From assembly GCA_014728225.1 (NCBI GenBank), contig WJLX01000179.1, forward strand, positions 1-58,114: a stretch of DNA of 58,114 bases. Direction: 5' to 3'. The notes beneath the pieces were generated by a model. It was given only the letters and a program-made list of their open reading frames with translations. It was not told the DNA's origin and ran no database searches. Made by a program: the position numbers and the translations under genes. This document shows positions 28,390 to 36,936 of this stretch, in pieces (within the stretch, counting starts at the first letter, position 1; each line of letters begins with the position of its first letter). The stretch is from Candidatus Coatesbacteria bacterium. Its GTDB lineage: Bacteria > RBG-13-66-14.

Positions 28390-28481
28390 GGCGGCTGAAC
28401 CGGCACGGTTTTTGCGGAGGCGCAACCGCTCTTCCGCTTCGACGGGCGCCGAGATGCAAAAACCGTGCCGGTTCAGCCGCC
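28390..28481. repeat. Palindromic intergenic repeat, copy R3
   Basis: Perfect 26-bp arms at 28390-28415 and 28456-28481 with core CCGGCACGGTTTTTGC. The spacer is inverted relative to R1 and R2 (it starts GGAGGCG and ends CGCCGAGAT), so the element is inserted in the opposite orientation. It lies between two plus-strand genes, only about 100 bases before the next start codon. Confidence 0.9.
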
Positions 28482-28584
28482 GGACCCCGCCCTTCTTCAG
28501 CAGTCTCCAGTGAAGGGTCTCGCCCGTCGTACCGCCCCGCCGCCGTCGACCGGGAAACCGCACGGCGGACCCCGCGAGGAAACC

Positions 28585-31434
28585 GTGAAACGATCCCGAA
28601 CCAGCGTATTTCTCGTCCTGCTGCTGTGCCTGGGCGCCGCCGCCCAGTACGGCGCCTTCGGCATCAACAAGGTGCGCGATGTCGAGATGGACTGGCAGAT
28701 CCTGTCCACCGAGCACTTCGACGTCTACTACTACGGCGAGGGGGCCGAGGTCGTCGGCGGTGTGGCCGAGATGGCCGAGTCGGCCTGGAAGAAGCTCAAG
28801 AACGATCTGGGCAACGAGCCCACCCATCGCATCCCCTTCATCCTCTATAACTCCCAGCGCGACTTTCGCCAGACCAACATCACCCTGAGCTTCCTGCCCC
28901 AGGGCGTCGGTGGTTTCTCGGAGCCGGTGCGCAACCGGATCGTCATCCCCTTCGAGGGCTCCCAGCCGTTGATGTACGAGGTCATCGTTCACGAGCTGAC
29001 CCACGTTTTCAACTTCTACAGCTTCTATCGCGATCTGGCCGGCGAGCTGCTGACCTCGGAGATCGGTACGCCGGACTTCTGGTTCATGGAGGGCCTGGCC
29101 TCCCACGAGGCCCGTCAGTGGGACACCGACGCCCGGATGGTGTTGCGCGACGCCGTGCTCTCCGACAACATCGTGCCGTTGAAGCAGTTCGCCGTCGGTT
29201 CCTACATCCCCGGCTACCTGCTCTACCTGGCTTACAAGGAGGGTCACAGCGCCGTCGACTTTTTCGTCGAGCGCTACGGCGGGGACGCCCTGCCCGAGCT
29301 GATCCGGGCCGTGGCCGCCGATCCCGCCCGCGATGTCTCGCAGGCCCTCGAGCAGGTCATCGACAAGGACCTCGACGAGTTCACCGACGAGTGGATCATC
29401 CACCTCAAGCGACGCTATTGGGTCGACCTCGTCGAGGGGCGTCGCCCCGAGGATTTCAGCACCCGCATCACCGACGCCGGGGACGAGTACAAGAGCTACC
29501 TCGGGCCGCGCTTCTCCCCCTCCGGCGACCTGGTGGCCGTGGTCTCCAACCTCGACCGCGGAGCCCACGTCTACCTGATCGACTCCCACGAGGGCAGGGT
29601 CTTCGACCGGCTGACCCGTTCCGGCGACTTCGACTACCTCTCCACGGAGGGGCGCACCCTGGCCTTCTCCCCCGATGGTGACAGCCTGGCCCTGGTGGCC
29701 ACCGAGGACGTCTGGCAGGGTATCTACCTCGTCGACGTCGTCAGCGGCGACATCTACCGTGAGTTCGGCGGGCTGGAGCTCGACGACATCAGCGGGCTCT
29801 GCTACTCCGCCGACGGTCGCCACCTCTACCTGACCGCCCAGCTACGCGGCTACGTCGACCTCTTCCGCCTGGACACCGCCGGCGGTGAGCTGACCCGGCT
29901 GACCGAGAGCCCCTACCTCGAGGCCCACCCCGTCGCCTCACCCGACGGCGAACGCCTGGCCTTCACCCTCGAGGAAGAAGACGGCACCCACCTGGCCGAG
30001 ATGGAGCTCGATTCCGGCGAGATCACCGTGCTGACCGCCGGGCCCAACGAGGACCGCTATCCCGACTACTACCCCGACGGCGAGCGTCTGGCCTTCAGCT
30101 CCGACCGCGTCGGCCCCTCGAACATCTTTTGTTACGACCGCCGTGACGGCGCGATCACCCAACTGACCGACTCCCTGCGCGACATCTTCAACCCCGACGT
30201 CTCCGCCGACGGTGGGAAGCTGGTCTTCAACGCCTACAAGGAGATGACCTTCCAGGTCCACGTGATGGACCTCGACCGCTCCGTCGACGAGGTTTACGAC
30301 ACCGCCCTGGACGAGCTGACCCTCGAGAGCGAAGGGCCGCCGATCCGCAGCGGCTATGAGGTCGGCGACCTGACCAAGATCGGCTCCATCCAGCCCTGGG
30401 AGTACGACCTGAAGCTGGAGGGCGGTAGCGCCCAGGCCGAGTACACCACCGGCGGGGCCTTCCGCGCCGTGGGCTACGTCACCGGCTCCGACACCCTCGG
30501 CGACCACCGCCTGTTCGTCAAGTTCGGTCTGACCGACGTCGCGACCATCGAGGATCTCGATCTCGACGCCGCCTACTACTGGCTCAAGTACCGCCCGACC
30601 TACGGCGTGCGCGGCTTCACCTGGAAGGAGTACTACCTCTTCGCCGACGGCTACTTCTGGGAGCGCCTATCCGGCGGCCAACTGACCGTCAGCTATCCCC
30701 TGTCACAGAGCTGGCGCGTCGACGCCAACCTCACCGGCTACGAGCAGGGCCGCAAGTACTACTACTTCGACGGCTCGACCTACGAGGACTACATGAGCGT
30801 CATCGGTCCCGGGGTCAACCTCGTCTACGACGACACCGAGTGGTACTATTACTTCCCCATCAAGGGACTGCGCCTCAACCTCGGCTACCAGCGACCCCTG
30901 GCCCTGCTGGGCTCCGACTGGGAGTACAACCGCCTGACCCTCGACCTGCGCGCCTACCTGTTGCTGTTCCAGACCTCCGGCTTCGCCTGGCGCCTCTACA
31001 GCAGCTTCAACTTCGGCGGCGAGCCCTTCGACCCCGTCGAATATCTCGGCGGCGCCCTCGACCTGCGCGGCTACGGCTACACCGAGTTCGTCGGCAACAA
31101 CGTCGCCTTCACCAACCTCGAGTTCCGCCTGCCCGTCATCGACCGCATCGACTTCGGCTTCCTTCCCGGTTTCATCCTGGGCAACTTCCGCGGCGTGGCC
31201 TTCTTCGACGCTGGACTGGCCTGGGACAATGTCGACGGCGAGCTCGACTTCTCCAAGCTCGAGCTGTGGACCGAGGATCCCGAGTTCCACTTCGTCGACC
31301 TCAAGGCCTCGATGGGGCTGGGGTTGCGCTGGGCCTCCCTGGGGCTGCCGCTGCGCTTCGACTGGGCCTGGCCCTGGAACGGCCGCGACTTCGAGGACGC
31401 CGAATTCCACTTCTCGATCTATTGGGAGTTTTGA
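28585..31434 (+). CDS. Secreted metalloprotease-like, TolB-propeller and outer-membrane-barrel fusion protein
   Basis: A 949-residue protein starting at GTG 28585 (GAGGAA upstream) with a signal peptide. Residues about 30-290 form a peptidase-MA-like domain with an HELTH zinc motif and EGLASHEAR supplying a likely third ligand. Residues about 300-600 are PD40/TolB beta-propeller blades (FSPDGDSLALVAT, ASPDGERLAFTLEEEDG, YYPDGERLAFSSDR). Residues about 620-949 are strand-rich with LGGALDLRGYGYTEFVGNNVAFTNLEFRLP and end SIYWEF, as in BamA/surface-antigen barrels. The combination suggests an outer-membrane-anchored protease or sensor; its substrate is unknown. Confidence 0.8.
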   Translation: MKRSRTSVFLVLLLCLGAAAQYGAFGINKVRDVEMDWQILSTEHFDVYYYGEGAEVVGGVAEMAESAWKKLKNDLGNEPTHRIPFILYNSQRDFRQTNITLSFLPQGVGGFSEPVRNRIVIPFEGSQPLMYEVIVHELTHVFNFYSFYRDLAGELLTSEIGTPDFWFMEGLASHEARQWDTDARMVLRDAVLSDNIVPLKQFAVGSYIPGYLLYLAYKEGHSAVDFFVERYGGDALPELIRAVAADPARDVSQALEQVIDKDLDEFTDEWIIHLKRRYWVDLVEGRRPEDFSTRITDAGDEYKSYLGPRFSPSGDLVAVVSNLDRGAHVYLIDSHEGRVFDRLTRSGDFDYLSTEGRTLAFSPDGDSLALVATEDVWQGIYLVDVVSGDIYREFGGLELDDISGLCYSADGRHLYLTAQLRGYVDLFRLDTAGGELTRLTESPYLEAHPVASPDGERLAFTLEEEDGTHLAEMELDSGEITVLTAGPNEDRYPDYYPDGERLAFSSDRVGPSNIFCYDRRDGAITQLTDSLRDIFNPDVSADGGKLVFNAYKEMTFQVHVMDLDRSVDEVYDTALDELTLESEGPPIRSGYEVGDLTKIGSIQPWEYDLKLEGGSAQAEYTTGGAFRAVGYVTGSDTLGDHRLFVKFGLTDVATIEDLDLDAAYYWLKYRPTYGVRGFTWKEYYLFADGYFWERLSGGQLTVSYPLSQSWRVDANLTGYEQGRKYYYFDGSTYEDYMSVIGPGVNLVYDDTEWYYYFPIKGLRLNLGYQRPLALLGSDWEYNRLTLDLRAYLLLFQTSGFAWRLYSSFNFGGEPFDPVEYLGGALDLRGYGYTEFVGNNVAFTNLEFRLPVIDRIDFGFLPGFILGNFRGVAFFDAGLAWDNVDGELDFSKLELWTEDPEFHFVDLKASMGLGLRWASLGLPLRFDWAWPWNGRDFEDAEFHFSIYWEF

Positions 31435-31476
31435 TGTCAGGGGGATTTCGTATAGTCAAATAAGGAGGTGGTTTAG

Positions 31477-32284
31477 ATGTTTGAGTTTGATGAGGTAAAT
31501 GATTGGACTCTCATCAAGCACGATATCATAAAGGAATATGCTCATGCATATACAACTATATTAAACAAAAAGGGTTTTAAGAAATATTATATTGATGCAT
31601 TTGCTGGCGCTGGAATGCATAAGAAGCGTTGTGACGGTGAATTTGTAAATGGTAGTCCTCTAAATGCATTAGATATTATTCCTTCCTTTAATCGCTTCTT
31701 GTTTATAGATTTAGATGGTGATAAGATAAGTCATCTTAAAATATAAATTGGAAGTAGAAACGATGTTGTATTTAAAGAGGGGGATTGTAATTGTCATTTA
31801 AGAGAAATCTTTCCAAAAATAAGCTATAATGCTAAACAGCGTGCTCTTTGCATATTAGACTCATATGGATTGCATATAAAGTGGGATGTAATAAAATTAG
31901 CAGGAAAACAAAAATCAATAGAATTATTTATCCATTTTCCCGTCATGGATATACAAAGAAATGCATTATGGGCGAATCCGGATCGTTTACCTGAGGATAA
32001 AATTGAAAGAATGAATAGAGCCTGGGGTGATTCATCGTGGCTCGATGTTTCATATGATAATTCACAGCTAACATTTAATGGGGAAAAGCATAAAGTGAAA
32101 AAGAAGACCGAGGCGATATTAAATGAGTTTCGTAATAGATTAATAAATATTGCTGATTATTTTTGTACCAAAGCCGAAGCCAATGAAAACAAAACGTGGT
32201 TCAATTATTTACTATTTATACTTTGCTTCGCAGGTTAATATCGCAGGTAAAATTGTAAAAGACATCTTTCGTAAACCAAGATAG
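31477..32284 (+). pseudogene. tcmP: Broken three-Cys-motif partner gene (TcmP-like)
   Basis: A strikingly AT-rich gene. After a perfect AAGGAGGTG ribosome-binding site and ATG it reads WTLIKHDIIKEYAHAYTTIL...YYIDAFAGAG, typical of TcmP, the partner of Gp37/Gp68 proteins. An in-frame TAA at 31744-31746 interrupts it, and the same frame then continues with FKEGDCNCHL...ALCILDSYGLHIKWD. One extra T at about 32208-32210 shifts the frame. Removing it restores YYLYFASQVNIAGKIVKDIFR to a TAG at 32282-32284, three bases before the next gene. With both lesions repaired the protein would be about 268 residues. So the gene carries a nonsense codon and a +1 frameshift. Confidence 0.82.
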
Positions 32285-32286
32285 AT

Positions 32287-33033
32287 ATGGCCATTAATAC
32301 TCCCATCGAGTGGACCTCCTCCACCTGGAACCCGGTCACCGGCTGCACGAGGATCAGCCGGGGCTGCGATCACTGCTACGCCGAGCGCCTGGCCAAGCGT
32401 CTGCGGGCCATGGGCCAGGCCAAGTATCGCAACGGCTTCGCGGTGACCCTCCACGAAGACGAACTCGAACGACCCTTTGCCTGGAAGAAACCCCACCTGA
32501 TCTTCACCTGCTCCATGGGCGACCTGTTCCACGAACAGGTTCCTTTCGAGTTTATCGAGCGGGTTTTCGACGTCATGGCCCGGACGGAGCGCCACGTCTA
32601 CCAGGTGCTGACCAAGCGCGCCGCGCGGCTGGCGGAGCTGGCGCCAGGGCTCGATTGGCCGGACAATATCTGGATGGGGGTCACCGTTGAGGCGGCGGAT
32701 TATCTGCAGCGAGTTGCCCACCTGAGGCGGGTTCCGGCGCGAGTGCGCTTTCTCAGCCTGGAGCCCCTGCTGGGTCCGGTGGACGAATTGAACCTGGAGG
32801 GCATCGACTGGGTCATCGTCGGCGGCGAGTCGGGGCCGGGGGCCCGCGTGTTGCGCAAGGAATGGGTCTACCAGGTGCGGGAGAAGTGCGCAGCCGCCGG
32901 GGCGGCCTTCTTCTTCAAGCAGTGGGGCGGGACAAACAAGAAAAAGTCCGGCCGCCTGCTCGACGGTCGGACCTACAGCGCCATGCCGGAAACCTTACGG
33001 AAACACTCGCCGCAGTTGCTGCTCGCCCCCTAG
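32287..33033 (+). CDS. Phage Gp37/Gp68-family (DUF5131) three-Cys-motif protein
   Basis: A 248-residue protein starting MAINTPIEWTSSTWNPVTGC. The three-cysteine motif C-x7-C-x2-C (GCTRISRGCDHCYAERLAKR) resembles a radical-SAM cluster site. Other family blocks are SMGDLFHEQVP, VLTKRAARL, NIWMGVTVE, LSLEPLLGP, VIVGGESGPGAR and FFFKQWGG. Length and motifs look intact. The usual TcmP partner lies directly upstream but is broken. This gene has host-like high G+C while the partner is AT-rich. The molecular function of the pair is not established to my knowledge. Confidence 0.88.
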   Translation: MAINTPIEWTSSTWNPVTGCTRISRGCDHCYAERLAKRLRAMGQAKYRNGFAVTLHEDELERPFAWKKPHLIFTCSMGDLFHEQVPFEFIERVFDVMARTERHVYQVLTKRAARLAELAPGLDWPDNIWMGVTVEAADYLQRVAHLRRVPARVRFLSLEPLLGPVDELNLEGIDWVIVGGESGPGARVLRKEWVYQVREKCAAAGAAFFFKQWGGTNKKKSGRLLDGRTYSAMPETLRKHSPQLLLAP

Positions 33034-33800
33034 CTCCACTCCGTGCTGACCACGCAGGCGTCCGGGCCGTCGGGCGTCTTTTTCAGTGCGCTCAGGTAAC
33101 GACCCGCGCCGAGGTCGGCGGTGAAGACCCGCAGCTCCTCGTCCAGCAGGGCCTCGGCCAGGTAGTTGACCGTCAACCCGCGCAGTTCGTGATCCCGATG
33201 CCGGTCGCCGGGGAAGGAGTCCAGCACCCAGTCCAGATAGCGCGAGCTGGTCAGATGGCCGTTCAAGTCCAGATCGTGGTAGCGCACGCGGAAGCTGGCG
33301 GTGGGTTCGCCCGCGGCGGGGGGCTCGAGCTTCTCCGGCGGGCCGAGGAGGTCGGCGTATTCGGCGACGACGACGTGCTCGGCGTAGGACTCGGTGCGGC
33401 GGGGCCGTCGTCGGGCGGCGTCGATGGCGAACCACAGTGAACTCGCCCGAGCCAGTTCGCCACCCTTGCGATCGGTCAGGAAAAAATCGCGGTGGAAGTA
33501 GAGCTTCTCGCGGGCGGGGACGCTGGTGTAGACGCGGAGGGTCTCGCGCCAGCGCGGCCGGCGGACGAGGCGCATAGTGAAGCGGCTGAGCACCCAGGCC
33601 AGCCCCTGGCGGGTGAAGTCGCGCGTTCCCATCCGCAGGTGCTCGGCGTGGCCCCAGGCGGTCTCCTGCATCAGCCGGCAGAGGTGGGGCGCCGGCGCCC
33701 GGCGGCGGGCGTCGGTCTCCCAGGAGTTGATCCGGTAGTCGTCGACCCAGACCTCGTGGGCCGCGGCCAGGGCGGCGGGCTTGTCAGCGCTCAGTCCCAC
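33030..33800 (-). CDS. Acyl-ACP thioesterase (FatA/FatB-type double hot-dog)
   Basis: A 256-residue protein with two hot-dog halves. The first contains YRINSWETDARRRAPAPHLCRLMQETAWGHAE, the second FRVRYHDLDLNGHLTSSRYLDWVLDSF, with the N-x-H pair characteristic of acyl-ACP thioesterases. The later position often occupied by cysteine reads YLAEALLD here; the glutamate is retained. It would release free fatty acids from acyl carrier protein. The GTG at 33800 lies inside the end of tadA (17-base overlap). Its stop overlaps the convergent Gp37/Gp68 stop by four bases. Confidence 0.85.
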   Translation of the reverse strand: MGLSADKPAALAAAHEVWVDDYRINSWETDARRRAPAPHLCRLMQETAWGHAEHLRMGTRDFTRQGLAWVLSRFTMRLVRRPRWRETLRVYTSVPAREKLYFHRDFFLTDRKGGELARASSLWFAIDAARRRPRRTESYAEHVVVAEYADLLGPPEKLEPPAAGEPTASFRVRYHDLDLNGHLTSSRYLDWVLDSFPGDRHRDHELRGLTVNYLAEALLDEELRVFTADLGAGRYLSALKKTPDGPDACVVSTEWS

Positions 33801-34251
33801 GCAAGCTCCGGAAGAAAGTTTTCAACAGCTCCTCGGCGGCTTCGGCGAGGATGCCGCCGGTGATCTCCAGGCGGTGATTGAGCCCCTCGACGCCGCCCAG
33901 CTCGACGACGGAGCCCAGGGCGCCGAACTTGGGCGAGGCCGCCCCGTAGACCAGACGGTCGATCCGCGCCAGATAGCAGGCCCCCAGGCACATCGCGCAG
34001 GGCTCGAGGGTGACGTAGAGGGTGCAGCCGGAGAGGCGCCGCCGCCCCAACTCCCGCGCCGCGGCGCGCAGGGCCTCGAGCTCGGCGTGGGCCGTGGCGT
34101 CGTCCAGTTCCTCGATGCGGTTGCGCCCTCGGGCGATCAGGACGCCGTCGCAAACCACCACGGCGCCGACGGGGGCCTCGTCGGCCGCCGCCGCCGCCCG
34201 GGCCTCCCCGAGGGCCTGCTCCATCCACCGCCTGTCGACGGACTGTTCCAC
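33784..34251 (-). CDS. tadA: tRNA adenosine(34) deaminase
   Basis: Converts the wobble adenosine of tRNA-Arg to inosine. The zinc site is complete: HAELEAL with the catalytic glutamate, and LEPCAMCLGA with the two cysteines. EAPVGAVVV and GGILAEAAEELLKTFF are family-typical. The GTG at 34251 gives 155 residues with the usual N-terminal helix. ATG 34224 is possible, and an upstream TTG 34287 is unlikely. It is followed by, and overlaps, the thioesterase gene. Confidence 0.92.
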   Translation of the reverse strand: MEQSVDRRWMEQALGEARAAAAADEAPVGAVVVCDGVLIARGRNRIEELDDATAHAELEALRAAARELGRRRLSGCTLYVTLEPCAMCLGACYLARIDRLVYGAASPKFGALGSVVELGGVEGLNHRLEITGGILAEAAEELLKTFFRSLRGTER

Positions 34252-34304
34252 GGCGGCGAGTTTAGCCCAGCGGGGGTCCGGTATCAAGCCCCGGGGATCG
34301 TCGA

Positions 34305-34382
34305 GGACCGGCGCGGTTCTTGCGCCGGGTCGAGCCGGTCGATAGCCGGGTCGACTCGGCCTGCAATGAACCGTGACGGTCC
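34305..34382. repeat. Palindromic intergenic repeat, copy R5 (diverged)
   Basis: Arms at 34305-34323 (GGACCGGCGCGGTTCTTGC) and 34363-34382 (GCAATGAACCGTGACGGTCC) are imperfect complements carrying the CGGTTNTTGC core. An inner GC-rich stem (CGAGCCGG...) fills the spacer. It lies between the divergent tadA and GNAT genes. Confidence 0.75.
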
Positions 34383-34429
34383 GCCGGGGCGCGCCCGGCC
34401 GTCGAATTCCGGGTGTTGGAAAAATGTTC

Positions 34430-34458
34430 TTGACACCCCGCCCGGAGGCGTCTATATT
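34430..34458 (+). promoter_or_regulatory. Sigma70-type promoter for the GNAT leader
   Basis: A perfect TTGACA (34430-34435), a 17-base spacer and TATATT (34453-34458). Start of transcription near 34465 would give a leader of about 370 bases before the GNAT gene. Confidence 0.8.
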
Positions 34459-34464
34459 ACTACC

Positions 34465-34763
34465 AGTTACACGCGGGTAGAACCGACCGCCATTATTCTA
34501 CACTGGAACGCCGGGTTATTTGCAGTCCCGGCAGCCGAACGAGGTGCGAGTGAATCGTTATCGCGACAGCCACGGAGGCGTGATGAGCGCTACGGCCCGC
34601 CGGCCGTACGTCGACGCCTGCGCCGGTGTCTGGGTGCGTCTTAATGCGCCCCTCGGCGGTGACTTCATCACCCTCACTGTACCTCGACGGCGAAGTGGAC
34701 CCTAGAATATAGGGCATCAAAATACCAAGCCGCCGTCGAGGGAAACCTCGGCGGCGGTTTTTT
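34465..34763 (+). ncRNA. Leader RNA with competing terminator and antiterminator (candidate riboswitch/attenuator)
   Basis: The leader ends in a strong terminator: 12-bp stem 34730-34741 with 34746-34757, a GAAA loop and six T residues (34758-34763). The 5' arm of that stem (CGCCGTCGAGG, 34731-34741) is also a perfect 11-base complement of CCTCGACGGCG at 34682-34692, so the two pairings exclude each other. Smaller hairpins lie upstream: CCGGG...CCCGG, GGGTGC...GCGCCC, GGTGA...TCACC and CCCTA...TAGGG. A short open frame (34520-34705) has no good ribosome-binding site. I recognise no known riboswitch class. A TGGACC near 34695 recalls a T-box, but its other elements are missing. Confidence 0.6.
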
Positions 34764-34838
34764 ACGCGCCCCAACGGCGGCTCGACGGACCGCCCGCGCT
34801 GGACAATCATCATTATTCGTTTGTTAACGGGAGTGACC

Positions 34839-35804
34839 ATGCTGATCAGGCACTATCGACCCGCGGACCTGGCCGCCCGCACCCGGTTGATCAACCGCTG
34901 TCGACCGCTGTACCCCACCAGTTCGGCGGTGCTGGCCCACTGGGACAACCGGCAACCCGCCGCCGGCTATCGCTATTTCGTCGTCGGTGAGCACGACGGC
35001 GCCCTCGTCGCCGAGGCCGATCTCAATTCCTGTGATTGGAGCGTCAAGGGCGGGGTCTACCAGCTGGACCTGCTGGTCGATCCGTCCCGGCGCCGCCGGG
35101 GTTACGGACGCCGGCTGTGGCAGCAGGTGCTGCGCCAGCTCGAGCGCCTCGACTGGAGCGAGCTGCTCGTCGACGCCTCGGCGGACTGCAAGCCCGCCGT
35201 GGCTTGGATCAAGCTTCTGGGCTTCGAGCTCTGCGACACCGAGCTGCCCTCGCGGCTGGAGCTCCGCCGCTACCGGCGACCCGCCGATTACGACGCGGCC
35301 CTCGAGCGCTTCACCGGTCAGGGCTTCGAGCTGCGGAGCTACGGGGAGATCCGCGATGACGATAAAGAGGAGAAGCTCTGGCGGTTGACCGAGGACGTCA
35401 CCGCCGACATGCCGGGCAGCCTGGAGTACCAGCGGCGCAGCCTGGAGAGCTGGCGGCGGGTGATGGACAGCCCGGCCAGGGATATCGACACCACGCTGAT
35501 CGCCCTCGACGCCGCCGAGTTCATCGGTTTGACCAGCCTGGCCCGTTACGCCGGACCCCATGCGGCGGCGGAGATCGACTGCACCGGCACCCGGGCCGAC
35601 TACCGCGGTCGCGGCGTGGCCACGGCGCTGAAGTACGCCAGCGTCGACCGGGCCCGCGAACACGGCGTCCCGGCGATCTACACCTTCAACGCCGACGGCA
35701 ACGAGGCCGTGCTGAGCATCAACCGCAAGCTCGGCTTCCAGCCCCAGCCGCCCTGGCTGTGCTTCAGCCTGAAGAACGATACCGCCGACGATTACGGCAT
35801 CTGA
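34839..35804 (+). CDS. Double-domain GNAT acetyltransferase
   Basis: A 321-residue protein with two GNAT folds. The first (about 1-150) has LDLLVDPSRRRRGYGRRLWQQVL, the acetyl-CoA-binding motif A, and the second (about 155-321) has TRADYRGRGVATALKYASVD and N-x-AVLSINRKLGFQ. The ATG at 34839 is preceded by GGGAG. The substrate is unknown. Double GNATs include self-protection enzymes for peptide or nucleotide antibiotics, which is suggestive beside the ABC exporter and micro-ORFs downstream but proves nothing. Confidence 0.88.
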   Translation: MLIRHYRPADLAARTRLINRCRPLYPTSSAVLAHWDNRQPAAGYRYFVVGEHDGALVAEADLNSCDWSVKGGVYQLDLLVDPSRRRRGYGRRLWQQVLRQLERLDWSELLVDASADCKPAVAWIKLLGFELCDTELPSRLELRRYRRPADYDAALERFTGQGFELRSYGEIRDDDKEEKLWRLTEDVTADMPGSLEYQRRSLESWRRVMDSPARDIDTTLIALDAAEFIGLTSLARYAGPHAAAEIDCTGTRADYRGRGVATALKYASVDRAREHGVPAIYTFNADGNEAVLSINRKLGFQPQPPWLCFSLKNDTADDYGI

Positions 35805-35831
35805 GAATACACCGACCGTTAAGGAGGGAAG

Positions 35832-35966
35832 ATGGAACGGATCATCCGCACGGAGCGGCGCGGGGAGCGTCTGCGCCTGATCAACCGCCCCCGCGTTCGC
35901 GCGGCGGCCGTCTGGACCCGGCGCCGCAGGCACCAATCCACCCTTCCCCGACCGGATCACGCCTGA
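35832..35966 (+). CDS. Arg-rich micro-ORF 1 (44 residues)
   Basis: A perfect AAGGAGGG precedes an ATG at 35832, with the stop at 35964-35966. The product is very basic (MERIIRTERRGERLRL...RTRRRRH) with no recognisable domain. It lies between the GNAT gene (27 bases before) and the ABC ATPase (68 bases after). It could be a leader peptide or a small export substrate. The ribosome-binding site is the main evidence for translation. Confidence 0.45.
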   Translation: MERIIRTERRGERLRLINRPRVRAAAVWTRRRRHQSTLPRPDHA

Positions 35967-36034
35967 GACGGGCGCCGGCCGGGGAGCGCGACCAAGACGA
36001 CAACGGAGGCCGTCCTCCGCTTTAAGGAGCAACC

Positions 36035-36850
36035 ATGGTTACCACGAACGAATACGCCGTGCGCTGCACCGGCCTGGCCAAGCAGTTCAAGAGAGCCTTC
36101 GCCCGCAAGAAGAAGAACGGCGGAAAACGCGTCGTCCTCGCCCTGGACGGCATCGATTTCACGGTCCGCCGGGGGGAGATCTTCGGCATCATCGGCCCCA
36201 ACGGCTCCGGCAAGAGCACCCTGGTGCGCTGCCTGTCGACCCTGCTGTTCCCCGACAGCGGACGGATGGAGGTCTTCGGCCTCGACGTCATCGACGAGGC
36301 CCCCCGGGTCAAGCGGCTGATCAATCGGGTCAGTGTAGACGCGGCCTTCTTCAAGAAGCTGTCGCCCTACGAGAACCTGATCTACGCCGCCCGGCTCTAC
36401 GGCGGCCGCCGAACCGACGTCAAGGAGGAGGCGCAGCGCATCCTCGACGGCCTCGACTTCCCGAAGGACAAATTCAGGGAACCGATGCAGGAACTCTCCC
36501 GGGGCCAGCAGCAGAAGGTGGCCATCGCCCGGGCGCTATTGACCTCGCCGGTGCTGCTGCTCCTCGACGAGCCCACCACGGGGCTGGACCCCAAAAGCAA
36601 GCTCCAGGTGCAGGCCTTCGTCCGCCGGCTGCGACGGGACCATGACGCCACGGTCCTGTTGACCAGCCACGACATGGACGAGGTCGAGCGGATCTGCGAC
36701 CGTCTGGCCATCATGGACGACGGCCGGATCCTGGAGACGGGCACCGCCGCCGAGCTGCGCGAGCGTCATCGCGACAACGGCAGTCTGCCCACCCTGGAGC
36801 AGGTCTTCCTCAAGGTCGCCGGTCACGGTTGGCGGCCCGAGGAGGAATAA
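36035..36850 (+). CDS. ABC-2 type exporter ATP-binding protein
   Basis: A 271-residue ATPase with Walker A GPNGSGKST, signature ELSRGQQQK (variant of LSGGQ), Walker B LLLLDEPTTGLD and H-loop LTSHDMDE. The C-terminus LEQVFLKVAG is typical of the NatA/DrrA/CcmA branch that works with a separate ABC-2 permease. An unusual insertion (FARKKKNGGKR) sits before the first strand. AAGGAG precedes the ATG. The permease gene follows 86 bases later. Confidence 0.92.
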   Translation: MVTTNEYAVRCTGLAKQFKRAFARKKKNGGKRVVLALDGIDFTVRRGEIFGIIGPNGSGKSTLVRCLSTLLFPDSGRMEVFGLDVIDEAPRVKRLINRVSVDAAFFKKLSPYENLIYAARLYGGRRTDVKEEAQRILDGLDFPKDKFREPMQELSRGQQQKVAIARALLTSPVLLLLDEPTTGLDPKSKLQVQAFVRRLRRDHDATVLLTSHDMDEVERICDRLAIMDDGRILETGTAAELRERHRDNGSLPTLEQVFLKVAGHGWRPEEE

Positions 36851-36936
36851 CCGACCCGCAACTGACGGGGACGGCTTGTCCGTTCGCGGCTCCGTCCCCG
36901 TTGCAGCCCTTTTTGACCTCCGAAGGGAGGCCCGAG

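Noticed and set aside
34520-34705. 61-codon open frame inside the GNAT leader
   Set aside because: No ribosome-binding site, and it covers the antiterminator arm. RNA structure explains the segment better.
34682-34763. T-box riboswitch upstream of the GNAT gene
   Set aside because: Only a TGGACC is present; the specifier stem and the AGGGTGGNACCGCG box are not found, and a GNAT is not a typical T-box target.
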